Positions 50,830 through 63,300 of a stretch of 64,000 nucleotides of DNA are shown here, piece after piece. A program made the position numbers and the translations under genes. The stretch covers positions 62,001-126,000 of the forward strand of contig JAKZAP010000062.1 of NCBI GenBank assembly GCA_023053575.1. Reading direction: 5' to 3'. How positions within the stretch are numbered: the first letter of the stretch is position 1; each line of letters begins with the position of its first letter. The notes below the pieces were generated by a model that worked only from the letters and a program-made list of their open reading frames with translations, did not search any database and was not told the origin of the DNA. Source of the DNA: Branchinecta lynchi (taxonomy: Eukaryota; Arthropoda; Branchiopoda; Anostraca; Branchinectidae).

Positions 50830-52945
50830 GTTGGTTGGTTTTCCCGAAAGGTTTGTTTCCCCACAAGGTTTGTTTTCCCACTAGGTTTGTTTTCCCATAA
50901 GGTTGGTTTTCCCACAAGGTTTGTTTTCTCACAAGGTTTGTTTTCCCACTAGGTTTGTTTCCCCACAAGGTTTGTTTTCTCACAAGGTTTGTTTTCCCAC
51001 AAGGTTTGTTTTCCCACAAGCTTTGTTTTCTCCCAAGGTTGGTTTTCCCGCAAGGTTGGTTTTCCCACAAGGTTTGTTTTCTCACAAGGTTGTTTTTCCC
51101 ACTAGGTTGGTTTTCCCAAAAGGTTCGCTTTCCCGCATGGTTGGTTTTCCCACAAGGTTTGTTTCCCCACAAGGTTTGTTTTCTCACAAGGTTTGTTTTC
51201 CCACAAGGTTTGTTTTCCCACAAGGTTTGTTTTCCCACAAGGTTTGTTTTCCCACAAGGTTTGTTTTCCCGAAAGGTTTGTTTCCCCACAAGGTTGGTTT
51301 TCCCACAAGGTTGGTTTTCCCGCAGGGTTTGTTTTCCCACAAGGTTAGTTTTCCCGCAAGGTTTGTTTTCCCACAAGGTTAGTTTTCCCACAAGGTTTCT
51401 TTCCCCACAAGGTTTGTTTTCCCACAAGGTTTGTTTTCCCACAAGGTTTGTTTTCCCAAAAGGTTTGTTTTCCCACAAGCTTTGTTTTCCCCCAAGGTTG
51501 GTTTTCCCGCAAGGTTGGTTTTCCCACAAGGTTTGTTTTCCCACTGTGTTGGTTTTCCCAAAAGGTTCGCTTTCCCGCAAGGTTGGTTTTCCCACAAGGT
51601 TTGTTTTCCCACTGTGTTGGTTTTTCCCAAAAGGTTCTCTTTCCCACAAGGTTGGTTTTCCCACAAGGTTGGTTTTCCCGCAGGGTTGCTTTCCCCATAA
51701 GCTTGGTTTTCCCACAAGGTTTGTTTTCTCACAAGGTTTGTTTTCCCACAAGGTTTGTTTTCCCACAAGGTTGGTTTTCCCGAAAGGTTTGTTTCCCCAC
51801 AAGGTTGGTTTTCCCACAAGGTTGGTTTTCCCGCAGGGTTTGTTTTCCTACAAGGTTAGTTTTCCCGCAAGGTCTGTTTTCCCACAAGGTTAGTTTTCCC
51901 ACAAGGTTTGTTTCCCCACAAGGTTTGTTTCGCCACAAGGTTTGTTTTCCCACAAGGATTGTTTTCCCACTAGGTTTGTTTCCCCACAAGGTTTGTTTTC
52001 TCACAAGGTTTGTTTTCCCACTAGGTTTGTTTCCCCACAAGGTTTGTTTTCTCACAAGGTTTGTTTTCCCACAAGGTTGGTTTTCCCACAAGGTTGGTTT
52101 TCCCGCAGGATTTCTTTCCCCATAAGGTTGGTTTTCCCACAAGGTTTGCTTTCTCACAAGGTTTGTTTTCCCACTAGGTTGTTTTTCCCACTAGGTTTGT
52201 TTTCCCACAAGGTTTGTTTTCCCCCAAGGTTGGTCTTCCCGCAGGGTTTCTTTCCCCACAAGGTTTGTTTTCTCAAAAGGTTTGTTTTCCCACAAGGTTT
52301 GTTTTCCCACAAGGTTTGTTTTCCCACAAGGTTTGTTTTCCCCATAAGGTTTGTTTTCCCACAAGCTTTGTTTTCACCCAAGGTTGGTTTTCCGCAAGGT
52401 TGGTTTTCCCACAAGGTTTGTTTTCCCACTGTGTTGGTTTTCCCAAAAGGTTCGCTTTCCCGCAAGGTTGGTTTTCCCACAAGGTTTGTTTCCCCACAAG
52501 GTTTGTTTTCCCATAAGGTTTGTTTTCCCACAAGGTTTGCTTTCCCCATAAGGTTTGTTTTCCCACAAGGTTTGTTTTCCCACAAGGTTTGTTTTCCCAC
52601 AAGCTTGGTTTTCCCAAAAGGTTTGTTTCCCCACAAGGTTGGTTTTCCCACAAGGTTGGTTTTCCCGCAGGGTTTGTTTTCCCACAAGGTTAGTTTTCCC
52701 GCAAGGTTTGTTTCCCCACAAGGTTTGTTTTCCCACAAGGATTGTTTTCCCACTAGGTTTTTTCCCCACAAGGTTTGTTTTCCCACAAGGTTTGTTTTCT
52801 CACAAGGTTTGTTTTCCCACTGTTTTGGTTTTCCCATAAGGTTGTCTTTCCCACAAGGTTTGTTTTCCCACAAGGTTCGCTTTCCCACAAGGTTGGTTTT
52901 CCCACAAGGTTGGTTTTCCCGCAGGGTTGCTTTCCCCATAAGCTT
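50830..52945 (-). repeat. Inverted segment of the satellite array
   Basis: For about 2.1 kb every unit reads as the reverse complement (CCCACAAGGTTTGTTTT) while the sequence on both sides reads forward. The left switch lies in AAACCTTGGTTGGTTGG at about 50,829-50,837; the right switch lies in ATAAGCTTTGGAAAACC at about 52,942-52,948. The segment carries ordinary variants, including inverted equivalents of the GTGGCGAAAC, GTAGGAAAAC, AACCATGCGGG and AAGCTTATGGGG units, so it was inverted after those variants arose. The order of blocks inside matches the 46.4-46.9 kb and 53.5-54.2 kb types. Confidence 0.93.
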
Positions 52946-54229
52946 TGGAAAACCAACACAGTGGGAAAACAAACCTTGTGAGAAAACAATCCTTGTGGGA
53001 AAACAAACCTTGTGGGGAAACAAACCTTGTGGGGAAACAAACCTTGTGGGAAAACTAACCTTGTGGGAAAACAAACCTTGCGGGAAAACTAACCTTGTGG
53101 GAAAACAAACCCTGCGGGAAAACCAACCTTGTGGGAAAACCAACCTTGTGGGGAAACAAATATTCGGGAAAACCATCCTTGTGGGAAAACAAACCTTGTG
53201 GGAAAACAAACCTTGTGGGAAAACAAACCTTATGGGGAAAGCAACCTTGCGGGAAAACCAACCTTGTGGGAAAACCAACCTTGTGGGAAAACAAACCTTG
53301 TGGGAAAACAAACCTTGTGGGAAAACAAACCTTATGGGTTTTCCCACACAGTGGGAAAACAAACCTTGTGGGAAAACCAACCTTGCGGGAAAACCAACCT
53401 TGGGTGAAAACAAAGCTTGTGGGAAAACAAACCTTGTGGGAAAACCAACCTAGTGGGAAAAACAACCTAGTGGGAAAACAAACCTTGTGAGAAAACAAAC
53501 CTTGTGGGAAAACCAAGCTTATGGGGAAAGCAACCCTGCGGGAAAACCAACCTTGTGGGAAAACCAACCTTGTGGGAAAGCGAACCTTTTGGGAAAAACC
53601 AACACAGTGGGAAAACAAACCTTGTGGGAAAACCAACCCTCTCGGGAAAGCGAACCTTTTGGGAAAACCAACACAGTGGGAAAACAAACCTTGTGGGAAA
53701 ACCATCCTTGCGGGAAAACCAACCTTGGGGGAAAACAAAGCTTGTGGGAAAACAAACCTTTTGGGAAAACAAACCTTGTGGGAAAACAAACCTTGTGGGA
53801 AAACAAACCTTGTGGGGAAAGAAACCTTGTGGGAAAACTAACCTTGTGGGAAAACAAACCTTGCGGGAAAACTAACCTTGTGGGAAAACAAACCCTGCGG
53901 GAAAACCAACCTTGTGGGAAAACCAACCTTGTGGGGAAACAAACCTTTCGGGAAAACAAACCTTGTGGGAAAACAAACCTTGTGGGAAAACAAACCTTGT
54001 GGGAAAACAAACCTTGTGGGAAAACAAACCTTGTGAGGAAACAAACCTTGTGGGGAAACAAACCTTGTGGGAAAACCAACCATGCAGGAAAGCGAACCTT
54101 TTGGGAAAACCAACCTAGTGGGAAAAACAACCTTGTGAGAAAACAAACCTTGTGGGAAAACCAACCTTGCGGGAAAACCAACCTTGGGAGAAAACAAAGC
54201 TTGTGGGAAAACAAACCTTGTGGGAAAAC
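50991..54229. repeat. Large inverted repeat, arms of about 0.75 kb
   Basis: The left arm, about 50,991-51,745, is within the inverted segment. The right arm, about 53,474-54,229, is in forward array. They are reverse complements unit for unit, sharing rare units such as the AACCATGC unit, AAAGAAACCTTGTGGG and AAGCTTATGGGG; the coordinates of matched positions sum to 105,219-105,220 throughout. One base is gained in the right arm at about 53,640 (CCCTCTCGGG), with a handful of substitutions. The spacer is about 1.7 kb. Confidence 0.8.
53338..53360. repeat. Short perfect hairpin in the array (third, independent)
   Basis: GTTTTCCCAC, loop ACA, then GTGGGAAAAC: a perfect 10-bp stem. It joins CTTATGGG directly to CACAGTGGG by way of a reversed GTTTTCCC, so several units expected between these variants are missing. 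The loop differs from the 11,087 and 13,964 hairpins, so it is an independent event. It lies about 390 bp from the right end of the inverted segment. Confidence 0.88.
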
Positions 54230-56067
54230 CAACCTAGTGGGAAAAACAACCTAGTGGGAAGACAAACCTTGTGAGAAAACAAACCTTGTGGGAAAACCAA
54301 CCTTATGGGGAAAGCAACCCTGTGGGAAAAGCAACCTTGTGGGAAAACCAACCTTGTGGGAAAGCGAACCTTTTGGGAAAACCAACACAGTGGGAAAACA
54401 AAGCTTGTGGGAAAACAAACCTTGTGGGAAAACCAACCTAGTTGGAAAAACAACCTAGTGGAAAAACCAACCTTGTGAGAAAACAAACCTTGTGGGAAAA
54501 CCAACCTTATGGGGAAAGCAACCCTGCGGGAAAACCAATCTTGTGGGAAAACCAACCTTGTGGGAAAGCGAACCTTTTGGGAAAACCAACACAGTGGGAA
54601 AACAAAGCTTGTGGGAAAACAAACCTTGTGGGAAAACCAACCTAGTTGGAAAAACAACCTAGTGGAAAAACCAACCTTGTGAGAAAACAAACCTTGTGGG
54701 AAAACCAACCTTATGGGGAAAGCAACCCTGCGGGAAAACCAATCTTGTGGGAAAACAAACCTTGTGGGAAAACCAACCTTGCGGGAAAGCGAACCTTTTG
54801 GGAAAACCAACACAGTTGGAAAACAAACCTTGTGGGAAAACCAACCTTGCGGGAAAACCAACCTTGGGGGAAAACAAAGCTTGTGGGAAAACCATCCTTG
54901 CGGGAAAACCAACCTTGGGGGAAAACAAAGCTTGTGGGAAAACAAACCTTTTGGGAAAACAAACCTTGTGGGAAAACAAACCTTGTGGGAAAACAAACCT
55001 TGTGGGGAAAGAAACCTTGTGGGAAAACTAACCTTGTGGGAAAACAAACCTTGCGGGAAAACTAACCTTGTGGGAAAACAAACCCTGCGGGAAAACCAAC
55101 CTTGTGGGAAAACCAACCTTGTGGGGAAACAAACCTTTCGGGAAAACAAACCTTGTGGGAAAACAAACCTTGTGGGAAAACAAACCTTGTGGGAAAACAA
55201 ACCTTGTGGGAAAACAAACCTTGTGAGGAAACAAACCTTGTGGGGAAACAAACCTTGTGGGAAAACCAACCATGCAGGAAAGCGAACCTTTTGGGAAAAC
55301 CAACCTAGTGGGAAAAACAACCTTGTGAGAAAACAAACCTTGTGGGAAAACCAACCTTGCGGGAAAACCAACCTTGGGAGAAAACAAAGCTTGTGGGAAA
55401 ACAAACCTTGTGGGAAAACCAACCTAGTGGGAAAAACAACCTAGTGGGAAGACAAACCTTGTGAGAAAACAAACCTTGTGGGAAAACCAACCTTATGGGG
55501 AAAGCAACCCTGTGGGAAAAGCAACCTTGTGGGAAAACCAACCTTGTGGGAAAGCGAACCTTTTGGGAAAACCAACACAGTGGGAAAACAAAGCTTGTGG
55601 GAAAACAAACCTTGTGGGAAAACCAACCTAGTTGGAAAAACAACCTAGTGGAAAAACCAACCTTGTGAGAAAACAAACCTTGTGGGAAAACCAACCTTAT
55701 GGGGAAAGCAACCCTGCGGGAAAACCAATCTTGTGGGAAAACCAACCTTGTGGGAAAGCGAACCTTTTGGGAAAACCAACACAGTGGGAAAACAAAGCTT
55801 GTGGGAAAACAAACCTTGTGGGAAAACCAACCTAGTTGGAAAAACAACCTAGTGGAAAAACCAACCTTGTGAGAAAACAAACCTTGTGGGAAAACCAACC
55901 TTATGGGGAAAGCAACCCTGCGGGAAAACCAATCTTGTGGGAAAACAAACCTTGTGGGAAAACCAACCTTGCGGGAAAGCGAACCTTTTGGGAAAACCAA
56001 CACAGTGGGAAAACAAACCTTGTGGGAAAACCAACCTTGCGGGAAAACCAACCTTGGGGGAAAACAA
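53688..56067 (+). repeat. Tandem duplication of 1,190 bp (70 units)
   Basis: 53,688-54,877 and 54,878-56,067 are adjacent copies exactly 70 x 17 bp apart. Shared landmarks include AACCATGCAGGAAAGCG, GTGAGGAAAC, CCCTGTGGGAAAAGC and CTAGTTGGAAAAAC. Within each copy the CTAGTTGG...CTAGTGGAAAAACC cassette is itself doubled at 204 bp (12 units; about 54,435 and 54,639, then 55,625 and 55,829). The copies differ at only a few sites, such as CACAGTTGG at 54,817 against CACAGTGGG at 56,007, so the duplication looks recent. Confidence 0.85.
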
Positions 56068-57376
56068 AGCTTGTGGGAAAACAAACCTTGTGGGAAAACC
56101 AACCTAGTGGGAAAAACAACCTAGTGGGAAAACAAACCTTGTGAGAAAACAAACCTCGTGGGAAAACCAACCTTGCGGGAAAGCGAACCTTTTGGGAAAA
56201 CCAACACAGTGGGAAAACAAACCTTGTGGGAAAACCAACCTTGCGGGAAAACCAACCTTGGGGGAAAACAAAGCTTGTGGGAAAACAAACCTTGTGGGAA
56301 AACCAACCTTGTGGGAAAACAAACCTTGTGGGAAAACAAACCTTGTGGGAAAACAAACCTTGTGGGAAAACAAACCTTATGGGAAAACAAACCTTGTGGG
56401 GAAACAAACCTTGTGGGAAAACCAACCTTGCGGGAAAACCAACCTTGGGTTAAAACAAAGCTTGTGGGAAAACAAACCTTGTGGGAAAACCAACCTTGTG
56501 GGAAAGCGAACCTTTTGGGAAAAACCAACACAGTGGGAAAACAAACCTTGTGGGAAAGCGAACCTTTTGGGAAAAACCAACACAGTGGGAAAGCAACCCT
56601 GCGGGAAAACCAACCTTGTGGGAAAACCAACCTTGTGGGAAAGCGAACCTTTTGGGAAAAACCAACACAGTGGGAAAACAAACCTTGTGGGAAAACCAAC
56701 CTTGCGGGAAAGCGAACCTTTTGGGAAAACCAACACAGTGGGAAAACAAACCTTGTGGGAAAACCAACCTTGCGGGAAAACCAACCTTGAGGGAAAACAA
56801 AGCTTGTGGGAAAACAAACCTTTTGGGAAAACAAACCTTGTGGGAAAACAAACCTTGTGGGAAAACAAACCTTGTGGGGAAACTAACCTTGTGGGAAAAG
56901 TAACCTTGTGGGAAAACAAACCCTGCGGGAAAACCAACCTTGTGTGAAAACCAACCTTGAGGGGAAACAAACCTTTCGGGAAAACAAACCTTGTGGGAAA
57001 ACAAACCTTGTGGGAAAACAAACCTTGTGGGAAAACAAACCTTGTGGGAAAACAAACCTTGTGAGAAAACAAACCTTGTGGGGAAACAAACCTTGTGGGA
57101 AAACCAACCATGCGGGAAAGCGAACCTTTTGGGAAAACCAACCTAGTGGGAAAAACAACCTTGTGAGAAAACAAACCTTGTGGGAAAACCAACCTTGCGG
57201 GAAAACCAACCTTGGGAGAAAACAAAGCTTCTGGGAAAACAAACCTTGTGGGAAAACCAACTTAGTGGGAAAAACAACCTAGTGGGAAGACAAACCTTCT
57301 GAGAAAACAAACCTTGTGGGAAAACCAACCTTATGGGGTAAGCAACCCTGCGGGAAAACCAACCTTGTGGGAAAAC

Positions 57377-60300
57377 CAACCTTGTGGGAAGGCGAACCTT
57401 TTGGGAAAACCAACACAGTGGGAGAACAAAGCTTGTGGGAAAACAAACCTTGTGGGAAAACCAACCTAGTGGGAAAAACAACCTAGTGGAAAAACCAACC
57501 TTGTGAGAAAACAAACCTTGTGGGAAAACCAACCTTATGGGGAAAGCAACCCTGCGGGAAAACCAACCTTGTGGGAAAACCAACCTTGAGGGAAAGCGAA
57601 CCTTTTGGGAAAACCAACACAGTGGGAAAACAAACCTTGTGGGAAAACCAACCTTGCGGGAAAGCGAACCATTTGGGAAAACCAACACAGTGGGAAAACA
57701 AACCTTGTGGGAAAACCAACCTTGCGGGAAAACCAACCTTGGGGGAAAACAAAGCTTGTGGGAAAACAAACCTTGTGGGAAAACCAACCTAGTGTAAAAA
57801 ACAACCTAGTGGGAAAACAAACCTTGTGAGAAAACAAACCTCGTGGGAAAACCAACCTTGCGGGAAAGCGAACCTTTTGGGAAAACCAACACAGTGGGAA
57901 AACAAACCTTGTGGGAAAACCAACCTTGCGGGAAAACCAACCTTGGGGGAAAACAAAGCTTGTGGGAAAACAAACCTTGTGGGAAAACCAACCTAGTGGG
58001 AAAAACAACCTAGTGGGAAAACCAACCTTGTGAAAAACAAACCTTGTGGGAAAACCAACCTTATGGGGAAAGCAACCCTGCGGGAAAACCAACCTTGTGG
58101 GAAAACCAACCTTGTGGGAAAGCGAACCTTTTGGGAAAACCAACACAGTGGGAAAACAAACCTTGTGGGAAAACCAACCTTGCGGGAAAGCGAAACTTTT
58201 GGGAAAACCAACACAGTGGGAAAACAAACCTTGTGGGAAAACCAACCTTGCGGGAAAACCAACCTTGGGGGAAAACAAAGCTTGTGGGAAAACAAACCTT
58301 GTGGGAAAACCAACCTAGTGGGAAAAACAACCTAGTGGGAAAACAAATCTTGTGAGAAGACAAACCCTGCGGGAAAACCAACCTTGTGGGAAAACCAACC
58401 TTGTGGGGAAACGAACCTTTCGGGAAAACCAACCTTGTGGGAAAAACAACCTAGTGGGAAAACAAATCTTGTGAGAAAACAAACCCTACGGGAAAACCAA
58501 CCTTGTGGGAAAACCAACCTTGTGGGGAAACAAACCTTTCGGGAAAACCAACCTTGTGGGAAAACCAACCTTGTGGGAAAACAAACCTTGTGGGAAAACA
58601 AACCTTGTGGGGAAACAAACCTAGTGGGAAAACAAACCTTGTGAGAAAACCAACCTTGTGGGAAAACCAACCTTGTGGGGAAACAAACCTTTCGGGAAAA
58701 CCAACCTTGTGGGAAAACCAACCTTTGGGAAAACAAACCTTGTGGGAAAACAAACCTTGTGGGGAAACAAACCTAGTGGGAAAACCAACCTTGGGAGAAA
58801 ACAAAGCTTGTGGGAAAACAAACCTTGTGGGAAAACCAACCTAGTGGGAAAAACAACCTAGTGGGAAGACAAACCTTGTGAGAAAACAAACCTTGTGGGA
58901 AAACCAACCTTATGGGGAAAGCAACCCTGCGGGAAAACCAACCTTGTGGGAAAACCAATCTTGTGGGAAAGCGAACCTTTTGGGAAAACCAACACAGTGG
59001 GAAAACAAAGCTTGTGGGAAAACAAACCTTGTGGGAAAACCAACCTAGTGGGAAAAACAACCTAGTGGAAAAACCAACCTTGTGAGAAAACAAACCTTGT
59101 GGGAAAACCAACCGTATGGGGAAAGCAACCCTGCGGGAAAACCAACCTTGTGGGAAAACCAACCTTGTGGGAAAGCGAACCTTTTGGGAAAACCAACACA
59201 GTGGGAAAACAAACCTTGTGGGAAAACCAACCTTGCGGGAAAGCGAACCTTTTGGGAAAACCAACACAGTGGGAAAACAAACCTTGTGGGAAAACCAACC
59301 TTGCGGGAAAACCAACCTTGGGGGAAAACAAAGCTTGTGGGAAAACAAACCTTGTGGGAAAACCAACCTAGTGGGAAAAACAACCTAGTGGGAAAACAAA
59401 CCTTGTGAGAAAACAAACCTCGTGGGAAAACCAACCTTGCGGGAAAGCGAACCTTTTGGGAAAACCAACACAGTGGGAAAACAAACCTTGTGGGAAAACC
59501 AACCTTGCGGGAAAACCAACCTTGGGGGAAAACAAAGCTTGTGGGAAAACAAACCTTGTGGGAAAACCAACCTAGTGGGAAAAACAACCTAGTGGGAAAA
59601 CCAACCTTGTGAGAAAACAAACCTTGTGGGAAAACCAACCTTATGGGGAAAGCAACCCTGTGGGAAAACCAACCTTGTGGGAAAACCAACCTTGTGGGAA
59701 AGCGAACCTTTTGGGAAAACCAACACAGTGGGAAAACAAACCTTGTGGGAAAACCAACCTTGCGGGAAAGCGAAACTTTTGGGAAAACCAACACAGTGGG
59801 AAAACAAACCTTGTGGGAAAACCAACCTTGCGGGAAAACCAACCTTGGGGGAAAACAAAGCTTGTGGGAAAACAAACCTTGTGGGAAAACCAACCTAGTG
59901 GGAAAAACAACCTAGTGGGAAAACAAATCTTGTGAGAAAACAAACCCTGCGGGAAAACCAACCTTGTGGGAAAACCCACCTTGTGGGGAAACGAACCTTT
60001 CGGGAAAACCAACCTTGTGGGAAAACAAACCTTGTGAGAAAACAATCCTTGTGGGAAAACAAACCTTGTGGGGAAACAAACCTTGTGGGGAAACAAACCT
60101 TGTGGGAAAACTAACCTTGTGGGGAAACAAACCTTGTGGGAAAACTAACCTTGTGGGAAAACAGACCTTGCGGGAAAACTAACCTTGTGGGAAAACAAAC
60201 CCTGCGGGAAAACCAACCTTGTGGGAAAACCAACCTTGTGAGAAAAAAAACTTTGTGGGGAAACAAACCTTGTGGGAAAACCAACCTTGCGGGAAAGCGA

Positions 60301-63300
60301 ACCTTTTGGGAAAACCAACACAGTGGGAAAACAAACCTTGTGGGAAAACCAACCTTGCGGGAAAACAAACCTTGGGGGAAAACAAAGCTTGGGAAACAAA
60401 CCTTTCTGGAAAACCAACCTTGTGGGAAAACAAACCTAGTGGGAAAACAAACCTTGTGGGAAAACAAACCTTGTGGGAAAACAAACCTTATGGGAAAACA
60501 AACCTTGTGGGGAAACAAACCTTGTGGGAAAACCAACCTTGCGGGAAAGCGAACCTTTTGGGAAAACCAACACAGTGGGAAAACAAACCTTGTGGGAAAA
60601 CCAACCTTGCGGGAAAACCAACCTTGGGGGCAAACAAAGCTTGTGGGAAAACAAACCTTGTGGGAAAACCAACCTTATGGGGAAAGCAACCCTGCGGGAA
60701 AACCAACCTTGTGGGAAAACCAACCTTGTGGGAAAGCGAACCTTTTGGGAAAACCAACACAGTGGGAAAACAAAACTTGTCGGAAAACCAACCTTGCGGG
60801 AAAGCGAACCTTTTGGGAAAACCAACACAGTGGGAAAACAAACCTTGTGGGAAAACCAACCTTGCGGGAAAACCAACCTTGCGGGAAAACCAACCTTGGG
60901 GGAAAACAAAGCTTGTGGGAAAACAAACCTAGTGGGAAAAACAACCTAGTGGGAAAACAAATCTTGTGAGAAAACAAACCCTGCGGGAAAACCAACCTTG
61001 TGGGAAAACCAACCTTCTGGGGAAACAAACCTTTCGGAAAAACCAACCTTGTGGGAAAACCAACCTTGTGGGAAAACAAACCTTGTGGGAAAACAAACCT
61101 TGTGGGGAAACAAACCTAGTGGGAAAACAAACCTTGTGAGAAAACAATCCTTGTGGGAAAACAACCTTGTGGGGAAACAAACCTTGCGGGAAAACTAACC
61201 TTGTGGGAAAACAAACCCTGCGGGAAAACCAACCTTGTGGGAAAACCAACCTTGTGGGGAAACAAACCTTTTGGGAAAACCAACCTTGTGGGAAAACAAA
61301 CCTTGTGGGAAAACAAACCTTGTGTTAAAACAAACCTTGTGGGAAAACAAACCTTGTGAGAAAACAAACCTTGTTGGGAAACAAACCTAGTGGGAAAACA
61401 AACCTTGTGAGAAAACAAACCTTGTGGGAAAACCAACCTTATGGGAAAACAAACCTAGTGGGAAAACAAACCTTGTGAGGAAAAAAACCTTTCGGGAAAA
61501 CCAACCTTGTGGGAAAACAAACCTTGTGGGAAAACAAACCTTATGGGAAAACCAACCTAGTGGGAAAACAAGCCTTGTGAGAAAACAAACCTTGTGGGAA
61601 AACCAACCTTATGGGGAAACAAACCCTGCGGGAAAACCAACCTTGTGGGAAAACCAACCTTGCGGGAAAGCAAACCTTTTGGGAAAACCAACACAGTGGG
61701 AAAACATACCTGGTGAGAAAACAATCCTTGTGGGAAAACAAACCTTGTGGGGAAACAAACCTTGTGGGGAAACAAACCTTGTGGGAAAACTAACCTTGTG
61801 GGAAAACAGACCTTGCGGGAAAACTAACCTTGTGGGAAAACAAACCTTGTGGGGAAAGAAACCCTGCGGGAAGACCAACCTTGGGGGAAAACAAACCTTG
61901 TGGGAAAACAAACCTAGTGGGAAAAACAACCTTGTGGGAAAACCAACCTTGTGGGGAAACAAACCTTTCGGGAAAACCAACCTTGTGGGAAAACAAACCT
62001 TGTGGGAAAACAAACCTTGTGGGAAAACAAACCTTGTGGGAAAACAAACCTTGTGGGAAGGCGAACCTTTTGGGAAAACCAACACAGTGGGAGAACAAAG
62101 CTTGTGGGAAAACAAACCTTGTGGGAAAACCAACCTAGTGGGAAAAACAACCTAGTGGAAAAACCAACCTTGTGAGAAAACAAACCTTGTGGGAAAACCA
62201 ACCTTATGGGGAAAGCAACCCTGCGGGAAAACCAACCTTGTGGGAAAACCAACCTTGAGGGAAAGCGAACCTTTTGGGAAAACCAACACAGTGGGAAAAC
62301 AAACCTTGTGGGAAAACCAACCTTGCGGGAAAGCGAACCATTTGGGAAAACCAACACAGTGGGAAAACAAACCTTGTGGGAAAACCAACCTTGCGGGAAA
62401 ACCAACCTTGGGGGAAAACAAAGCTTGTGGGAAAACAAACCTTGTGGGAAAACCAACCTAGTGTAAAAAACAACCTAGTGGGAAAACAAACCTTGTGAGA
62501 AAACAAACCTCGTGGGAAAACCAACCTTGCGGGAAAGCGAACCTTTTGGGAAAACCAACACAGTGGGAAAACAAACCTTGTGGGAAAACCAACCTTGCGG
62601 GAAAACCAACCTTGGGGGAAAACAAAGCTTGTGGGAAAACAAACCTTGTGGGAAAACCAACCTAGTGGGAAAAACAACCTAGTGGGAAAACCAACCTTGT
62701 GAAAAACAAACCTTGTGGGAAAACCAACCTTATGGGGAAAGCAACCCTGCGGGAAAACCAACCTTGTGGGAAAACCAACCTTGTGGGAAAGCGAACCTTT
62801 TGGGAAAACCAACACAGTGGGAAAACAAACCTTGTGGGAAAACCAACCTTGCGGGAAAGCGAAACTTTTGGGAAAACCAACACAGTGGGAAAACAAACCT
62901 TGTGGGAAAACCAACCTTGCGGGAAAACCAACCTTGGGGGAAAACAAAGCTTGTGGGAAAACAAACCTTGTGGGAAAACCAACCTAGTGGGAAAAACAAC
63001 CTAGTGGGAAAACAAATCTTGTGAGAAGACAAACCCTGCGGGAAAACCAACCTTGTGGGAAAACCAACCTTGTGGGGAAACGAACCTTTCGGGAAAACCA
63101 ACCTTGTGGGAAAAACAACCTAGTGGGAAAACAAATCTTGTGAGAAAACAAACCCTACGGGAAAACCAACCTTGTGGGAAAACCAACCTTGTGGGGAAAC
63201 AAACCTTTCGGGAAAACCAACCTTGTGGGAAAACCAACCTTGTGGGAAAACAAACCTTGTGGGAAAACAAACCTTGTGGGGAAACAAACCTAGTGGGAAA

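Noticed and set aside
50761..50952. Short frames spanning the left inversion junction as chimeric genes
   Set aside because: Both halves are satellite translations in opposite orientation; the frame is open only because neither orientation contains stops.
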